From a virus, in IMG/VR virus record IMGVR_UViG_3300009011_000034, positions 1-35,709 of that record: a stretch of 35,709 nucleotides of DNA; one strand, 5' to 3'. The first letter of the stretch is position 1; each line of letters opens with the position of its first letter. A program made the position numbers and the translations under genes. The notes under the pieces were generated by a model, which did not search any database, had not been told where the DNA came from, and was given only the letters and a program-made list of their open reading frames with translations. Below, in pieces: positions 31,473 through 35,709 of the stretch.

Positions 31473-34361
31473 TTAGGAGTTCAAATACTCCACCAAAGAC
31501 TTCATTTTTCCATCTATGAAATTATCATTTAGAAATCTATGCACGCTGTCTTGATAATGCTCAGAAACCACATAGAACTTGTCAACATTTTTTACGACTT
31601 GTAGGTCAATAACTCCCATTCTTATTAGGGTGTCAAAATTTCTGCGGCTAAGTTTGTCGATTTTTCCAGAAAACTGCATGTACATCATTTTTTGATCTAT
31701 GAAGGATACTCCTTTGAAAAAGCTCCTTAAGAATTTTTTTAGTTCTGATTCACATAGCGCTTTGTTACTTTTGGCAGAGCTTTCTACGAGAGCTACTGTA
31801 TCTGTAAGATCGCCAAGTTTGCAGGTGCTGTCAAACATGCTTGGGTCGAAGCTTTCGGAAGTGTAAGTTCCTCCAGTGTTTGAGAACTCGCTATAAAAGA
31901 ATTTTGCTCCGGAAAACTTGGAGGTGATAAAGTTTTCATAGTTATAGAATCCGCTATCCCAAACTTGAAGATTTGAAAAATCTAAAGAAGGGTAGTCTCC
32001 ATATAAATACAAACCTTCAATTTTTCCTTCGATTTCCAAATCTGCAGGTGCCTGATAAAGGTCCCTGATTCGCCGGGATAAGTCCCCTCGCTGAAATCTC
32101 CCACAACGAGAGTGAATGCTTAATAGCGAACCTACAGCTTTCTTTATTGACTCTGTTTCCCGAGGCTCTATCCCATCTCGTAAAAGCAGTCCTTTGGCTT
32201 TGCCTAACATGTCTTTAACTGAACTGTGTAGTATTTCTACATCCTCCTGAGAGAAATAAGAAATTACGTCAGAGATTGATTGCTGGCTATCATCTTTGGT
32301 GGTTGCCAGGCATTGAATCATGTCTTTACTTAATGAGCGTCTTAAAATACCTGAAATAACGAATAGAGATTTGAAGTACTCATTCAAAAATTGATAGCGG
32401 AACCGCAGTAGTCCACCATCCTGAACCAAGAGGGGGTTTATAACGACTTTTGAGTATAACTTGTCTGCGCTGTCATCATAGTAGATGTTTAGCTTCTCGC
32501 GAAGCTTTTCGCAGGGTATAGACTCCCCATGTTCGACTGCAAGCTCAGAAAATAAGTCTATAAATTCTTTGGTTTCGAGTTCGATATCATGTCGCGTTTT
32601 CTCTCTTCGAAGAACTGAGAATATAATCAAGTCGGTAAGCGTTGAGTTGCACGCGTAATCTTTATCATCTGAAGATATCTCAAATGATATTTTACCTTGC
32701 TCTTCAAGTTGCTCTTCGAAAATCGTTGAAACCATGTCGACAAAAAATGGCACAATGCGATTGTGATGATCGCCGAATTGCTCTAGCTGTTCTATGTACT
32801 TGTCGAAGAGACCTATAAGCTCCTCGGTCTTGCTATATTGCTTAAATCTTTTTCGAATGTATTTTGCGCGTGATGCTTCATCAAAGCCAAGCAGTTCATG
32901 GGATTGAATGCCCACATCATCAAGTGCAATATCTTCTGTGAAAGCCATGTTTCGAGACGTTAGTATTACTTGGCTTCTACCCATTTGCTGATGAGATTCA
33001 TGAATGGATATCAAGAATTCCGTAAGATAGAACCGCTCTTGCAGTATTGAAGCAAACTCGTCCAAGCCATCAATAATGATTATAAGCCTTCCGCATAGTA
33101 GGCAAAGTTCAAATTGATTTCTATCATAAACTTCCTCGAGGTTGTTTATTTGTGCGTGAAGATCATATAGGTCGTATAGGCTTCGGATTTCAATGTTTGC
33201 AATGAAGTCGCTTGAAAAATTGTTTCGTAGAGACTCTGCTTTTATCAGAACTACAGAGCTTTCTCCTAAGAATTTTTTGTTCAGGGCAATTGCTAGTTCA
33301 TGGCATAGGGTGCTTTTACCCATGCCGCCTGTTGCAACAACTAGCTGGCCTGAAGAGGCTGTTTCGTTAACTAATCTGTCAGTTAGAAATCCAATAGCTG
33401 AGTCGCTTTTATTTCCATTGTCATCTGGGATTCCCAGATGTTTCAGCGCTTGATCAGTATAGAATTTATTCGCTCTTATTGGGGGCGGGGCTCTCAGGCG
33501 CTCATCAATGCAGTACTCCCAAATATATTCGGAGTAGGTTAGTTCGGCAATATTGAAGTTAAATCCGTTGCTTTCTACAGTCTTTTGGACCAAAGACTCA
33601 TCGCCTTTGGCTGGGCGTAAAAGCGTCAGATTCTGAATGCAGATTTTCTTGTCTTTTATAAGCTGGCAAAATCTATTGATGGTGTGTGATATGGTTATGT
33701 TTGGATATAGAATTAGAAAGTGTGATTTAAATGGGGTGCTAACTTCCCATAATTCAAATTTAACTCTGTTGTTATGCGAGAAGTCTGTTCCCTCAGCTGT
33801 ATCTATTAATGCCTGTCTCTTGGAGTATTTAAGTCGTAGAATATCTTCTACTCGTGTAAAGTTGTAGTGTGCACTGCCGCTCTCGACGCTTTTTTTCTTG
33901 TCTGGTCGTGTTACCTTTGTTTTTCTTGTTAATGCGTTTATCAAAAAGCTGAGGCTTTTTTGATAAAGGTCGTCATCATAGAAGTCAACTCTGAATTTTC
34001 CCTTTAAATAGAATGGTGTGCTGTATTTTTCGCGGGAAACAACCATTATATTACTGGGTGCACCACCCTCGGACTCTTCCCAGTGGCGAATTGTTGATAA
34101 GTATGTCTCGATTCCGACGCCACCAGTTCTGGATTCTGCTTTGCGTTTGTAGAGCTCGGTGCATACCACTATTATAATATCAGAGTCCTGAATTGCTCTT
34201 TCCATAAAAAGATTTTTATCAGAAAAATTATCTAAATCAAACTGATCAAAAGTTACATGAAATTCTTGGAACTCGTCTAGATCGGTTGCTAGACCTTGCA
34301 CCCATTTTTGGTGTTCTTCGTTGTCCCAACTATAACTGATGAATATTTTCGTAGGCTGCAT
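31473..34361 (-). CDS. SEFIR/TIR-NACHT protein, bacterial NLR-like antiphage protein
   Basis: 962 aa from the ATG at 34361, chosen for the strong AGAAGGAG site. Residues 4-130 are a SEFIR/TIR domain: KIFISYSWDN, FDQFDL, SDIIIVVCTELYKRKAES, GGVGIET with a candidate catalytic E85. A less clear middle domain follows (about 180-300). A NACHT STAND ATPase comes next: Walker A TGGMGKSTL (about 342-350) and Walker B LIIIIDGLDEF (about 425-435). The C-terminal sensor contains a pentapeptide-like stretch (LDFSNLQVWDSGF...SKFSGAKFFYSEFSN, about 790-830) and a possible winged helix. Such proteins are predicted to sense phage and cut NAD+ or oligomerise to kill the cell. Low GC indicates recent acquisition. 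Confidence 0.85.
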   Translation of the reverse strand: MQPTKIFISYSWDNEEHQKWVQGLATDLDEFQEFHVTFDQFDLDNFSDKNLFMERAIQDSDIIIVVCTELYKRKAESRTGGVGIETYLSTIRHWEESEGGAPSNIMVVSREKYSTPFYLKGKFRVDFYDDDLYQKSLSFLINALTRKTKVTRPDKKKSVESGSAHYNFTRVEDILRLKYSKRQALIDTAEGTDFSHNNRVKFELWEVSTPFKSHFLILYPNITISHTINRFCQLIKDKKICIQNLTLLRPAKGDESLVQKTVESNGFNFNIAELTYSEYIWEYCIDERLRAPPPIRANKFYTDQALKHLGIPDDNGNKSDSAIGFLTDRLVNETASSGQLVVATGGMGKSTLCHELAIALNKKFLGESSVVLIKAESLRNNFSSDFIANIEIRSLYDLYDLHAQINNLEEVYDRNQFELCLLCGRLIIIIDGLDEFASILQERFYLTEFLISIHESHQQMGRSQVILTSRNMAFTEDIALDDVGIQSHELLGFDEASRAKYIRKRFKQYSKTEELIGLFDKYIEQLEQFGDHHNRIVPFFVDMVSTIFEEQLEEQGKISFEISSDDKDYACNSTLTDLIIFSVLRREKTRHDIELETKEFIDLFSELAVEHGESIPCEKLREKLNIYYDDSADKLYSKVVINPLLVQDGGLLRFRYQFLNEYFKSLFVISGILRRSLSKDMIQCLATTKDDSQQSISDVISYFSQEDVEILHSSVKDMLGKAKGLLLRDGIEPRETESIKKAVGSLLSIHSRCGRFQRGDLSRRIRDLYQAPADLEIEGKIEGLYLYGDYPSLDFSNLQVWDSGFYNYENFITSKFSGAKFFYSEFSNTGGTYTSESFDPSMFDSTCKLGDLTDTVALVESSAKSNKALCESELKKFLRSFFKGVSFIDQKMMYMQFSGKIDKLSRRNFDTLIRMGVIDLQVVKNVDKFYVVSEHYQDSVHRFLNDNFIDGKMKSLVEYLNS

Positions 34362-34530
34362 CTTGCTCCTTCTGCGCTCAGGCGTCCTTCGCGTCTCCAC
34401 TTTGCGAGGAGACCGTTATGGGTAGCATAGTGACATGAATGTCAATCGTGATGCCATATTAGTATCACTGTCTTTTTTGGGCGTTTGACAATGGTTATGA
34501 GTACGCCTTTTAGGCGGTGGTTGCCGATTA

Positions 34531-34600
34531 GTGAGCCGAGCCATCAGCGGCTAGGGCTGTAGGCAAACCTAGTAAAAAACTAACCCTCGACCTGGCTCAC
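34531..34600. other. Structured intergenic element upstream of the immune gene
   Basis: GTGAGCCGAG (34531-34540) pairs with CTCG...GGCTCAC (34586-34600), and CTAGG/CCTAG lies inside, so about 70 bases can fold into a branched hairpin. It lies in a 280-base gap between the divergent starts-stops of the immune gene and the small gene at 34641. It could be a small RNA or a remnant of a recombination site. Confidence 0.35.
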
Positions 34601-34640
34601 AAAGCATTGCACAAGGTTTGTAGTTTGGAGCGCCGATCCA

Positions 34641-34856
34641 TCAATCCTTTTCCTTCGCTCTCAAGCGCGCCAAGCCCTGCTTAATAAAGCCTGCATTTTC
34701 GCCAATTCGATCCAGAGCAGTACGGGTGTTATCGCCAGTATCAGCAAAGCCTTGTCGTTCCGCCAAGAGTGTCAGTTCCATGATCGCTGCTTCCAGGGCT
34801 ATCTGATTTTCGTAGATTTTTTCGAGAACTATAGGAAGGGAATATTCGTTTGCCAT
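34641..34856 (-). CDS. Small helical hypothetical protein
   Basis: A 71-aa protein (MANEYSLPIVLEKIYENQIALEAAIMELTLLAERQG), with GGAG upstream of the ATG at 34856. Entirely helical and without membrane segments. It is the last gene before attR, transcribed leftward from the side of the GGTAAT array, which may act as its promoter region. Function unknown. Confidence 0.62.
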   Translation of the reverse strand: MANEYSLPIVLEKIYENQIALEAAIMELTLLAERQGFADTGDNTRTALDRIGENAGFIKQGLARLRAKEKD

Positions 34857-34933
34857 GGCTTCGACTCCGTTCGGAAAGTCGCAAGCATAGCAGTGAATCA
34901 GAGGGTCAATTTCAGGTCGAGGGGCGGGGAAAG

Positions 34934-35207
34934 GGTAATTTTGGTAAGTCGGTGCGAGAAAGGGCTTGTAGCCCTTGTAAACCGTGGCTTTGACGTATTA
35001 CCTCAGAGGGTAATATTGGGTAAGGCTAAAGGTAATGTTTTTTCAAGTCTATGATTTTAAAGGGTTTTGTAGTGATCTGGAATTACTTAGCTCAAAGGTA
35101 ATTTTCTAACCTATTGCTTACCTTATTATTACCTTTATAGGAACTGTTCATCTATTTGATTTTATTGATTTTTTAGGTGTTTTTATAAATATATTACCAA
35201 TATTACC
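34934..35207. repeat. Array of eleven GGTAA(T/G) hexamers (iteron-like)
   Basis: On the plus strand: GGTAAT at 34934, 35009, 35031, 35097 and GGTAAG at 34943, 35019. On the minus strand: ATTACC at 34997, 35128, 35193, 35202 and CTTACC at 35117. Most fit a longer A(A/G)(A/G)GGTAAT(A/T)TT consensus. Copies on the left mainly point right and those on the right point left. The spacer is AT-rich. The array lies between the small gene at 34641 and attR. It may be an origin, a regulator binding region or excision-complex sites. Confidence 0.6.
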
Positions 35208-35342
35208 TTTTTCCCAGGGGTCAACCTGAAAACCGGAAATTGCAGAGAGAAAGGTATCAGACCGGCGCACCCACACAAATCCTGTAACTCTCACCTGCTT
35301 CGCCCTGACACTACCTTGATACCCCTGGAGGTCTTGAAATAG

Positions 35343-35389
35343 TGGCGCGGGTGGAGGGGATTGAACCCTCGTTATCAGCTTGGGAAGCT
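35343..35389 (-). pseudogene. 3' fragment of a tRNA-Gly(CCC)
   Basis: On the minus strand the sequence has an anticodon loop TTCCCAA (anticodon CCC, 35382-35384), a T-stem GAGGG/CCCTC around loop TTCAATC, acceptor 3' strand CACCCGC, discriminator G and CCA. The 5' half (acceptor 5' strand, D-arm and most of the anticodon 5' stem) is missing. Fragments of this kind are typical attachment-site remnants of tRNA-Gly-targeting elements. Confidence 0.72.
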
Positions 35390-35508
35390 TCCGATGATAC
35401 CTGAAAGCCTGACTGCGATAGTGGTCGTGATTGGAGCTGAAAACGGATGCTTAAATTTTGCTAGAGCGGCCGAACGGAGGGGAGGCGCAGGGATGGGGTA
35501 TAGGTTGG

Positions 35509-35528
35509 TGGTACATAATTGGTACGAG
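35509..35528. repeat. TGGTAC repeats, candidate arm-type sites, right end
   Basis: TGGTACATAA (35509-35518) and TTGGTACGAG (35519-35528) are tandem near-copies, ten bases apart. They match the motif in the left-end repeats at 254-290. Spacing of one helical turn suits side-by-side binding of one protein. Confidence 0.55.
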
Positions 35529-35553
35529 GGATGGGGGTGAGGCGTTTGGGCTT

Positions 35554-35652
35554 TTATTTGCAGGGGGATAATAGAAGGTACGTCCGATCCATCATCGGGG
35601 CGACGGAGAAGCGGCGGGAGAGCGGGGCGGATGTGGCGGTGATTGGGGGCAT
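35554..35652 (-). pseudogene. dusA: Displaced host dusA 5' end
   Basis: The host start ATG at 35650-35652 encodes [22 protein letters not shown], the normal DusA N-terminus. It then runs into phage sequence (RTYLLLSPCK) and stops at 35554. This is the severed native start left by integration. The original promoter and ribosome-binding site would lie further right. The full gene now depends on the phage-supplied start at the left end. Confidence 0.85.
35582..35595. other. attR core
   Basis: The minus strand reads ATGATGGATCGGAC, matching 110-123 except for one base. To its right lies host dusA sequence and to its left phage sequence. Confidence 0.8.
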
Positions 35653-35709
35653 TGGCGGTTCTGAGATGGGTGAGGCTGGGAGTTGGGGGAGTTTATCAGG
35701 ATTGGAAGA

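Larger units (their letters stand above)
110..35595. mobile_element. Complete P2-related (HP1/kappa-like) prophage inserted in dusA
   Basis: Bounded by an imperfect 14-base repeat, ATGATGGAT(T/C)GGAC on the minus strand, at both ends. It contains integrase, immunity region, replication genes, terminase, portal, capsid, contractile tail, lysis genes and accessory cargo, with no obvious break in an essential module. The head-tail gene order (leftward terminase and portal, rightward scaffold onward) is that of P2-like myophages. The sheath, tube and DUF2590-like genes fit the HP1/kappa branch better than P2 itself. The replication protein is a primase-helicase, so the element is mosaic. Whether it can be induced cannot be judged from sequence. 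Confidence 0.93.

Noticed and set aside
34934-35207. CRISPR array
   Set aside because: Repeats are only 6-11 bases, irregularly spaced and in both orientations.
35343-35440. A complete tRNA gene at the right end
   Set aside because: Only the 3' half folds. The 5' acceptor strand GCGGGTG and a D-arm are absent, so it was recorded as a fragment.

Overview
The window holds an essentially complete temperate myophage (prophage) of about 35.5 kb, integrated at the 5' end of the host dusA gene (tRNA-dihydrouridine synthase A). The GC-rich core, the PrtN-like pyocin activator, the BcepMu gp16-like and Ogr-type regulators and the dusA N-terminus all point to a Pseudomonas host, probably of the fluorescens type; this is inference from protein resemblance, not a database search. 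attL lies at about 110-123 and attR at about 35582-35595, sharing the imperfect core ATGATGGAT(T/C)GGAC on the minus strand. The left end carries a phage-supplied dusA start that leaves the window at base 1. The displaced host dusA start survives at the right end as a 32-codon fragment.

Layout. (1) 298-1422: tyrosine integrase, convergent with a leftward early operon (6558 down to 1424). That operon holds a small DNA-binding regulator, a YmfL/CII-like regulator, small unknown proteins, a Toprim primase-helicase, a small P-loop protein and a PrtN-type activator. (2) 6560-7280: divergent immunity switch with dyad operators and a short XRE repressor that has no peptidase domain. (3) 7336-10492: leftward late operon with terminase large subunit, portal and an Ogr/Delta zinc-finger late activator. 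(4) 10655-28077: one long rightward late operon with scaffold/protease, capsid, terminase small subunit, head and tail completion, sheath, tube, lysis cassette with nested Rz/Rz1, a frameshifted tail chaperone pair, tape measure, baseplate, tail fibre with seven HxH motifs, hub and spike. The structural module is P2-related and most like the HP1/kappa branch (DUF2586, DUF2597, DUF2590 and DUF4376 type genes), but replication uses a primase-helicase instead of a P2 gpA nickase.

(5) 28097-35560: AT-richer accessory region, mostly on the minus strand. It holds an RloA/RloB (AbiL-type) ATPase plus Toprim pair, a small operon behind a perfect CTGT-N8-ACAG LexA box, and a 962-aa SEFIR/TIR-NACHT protein resembling bacterial NLR immune proteins. 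It also holds a small helical protein gene, an array of eleven GGTAA(T/G) hexamers, a 3' tRNA-Gly(CCC) fragment and repeats shared with the integrase promoter region.

Most notable are the two phage-borne defence loci; the LexA-box operon, which could be the SOS induction route for a prophage whose repressor lacks a cleavage domain; the uncharacterised GGTAAT array next to attR; and the synonymous-codon copy of the DusA N-terminus carried by the phage.
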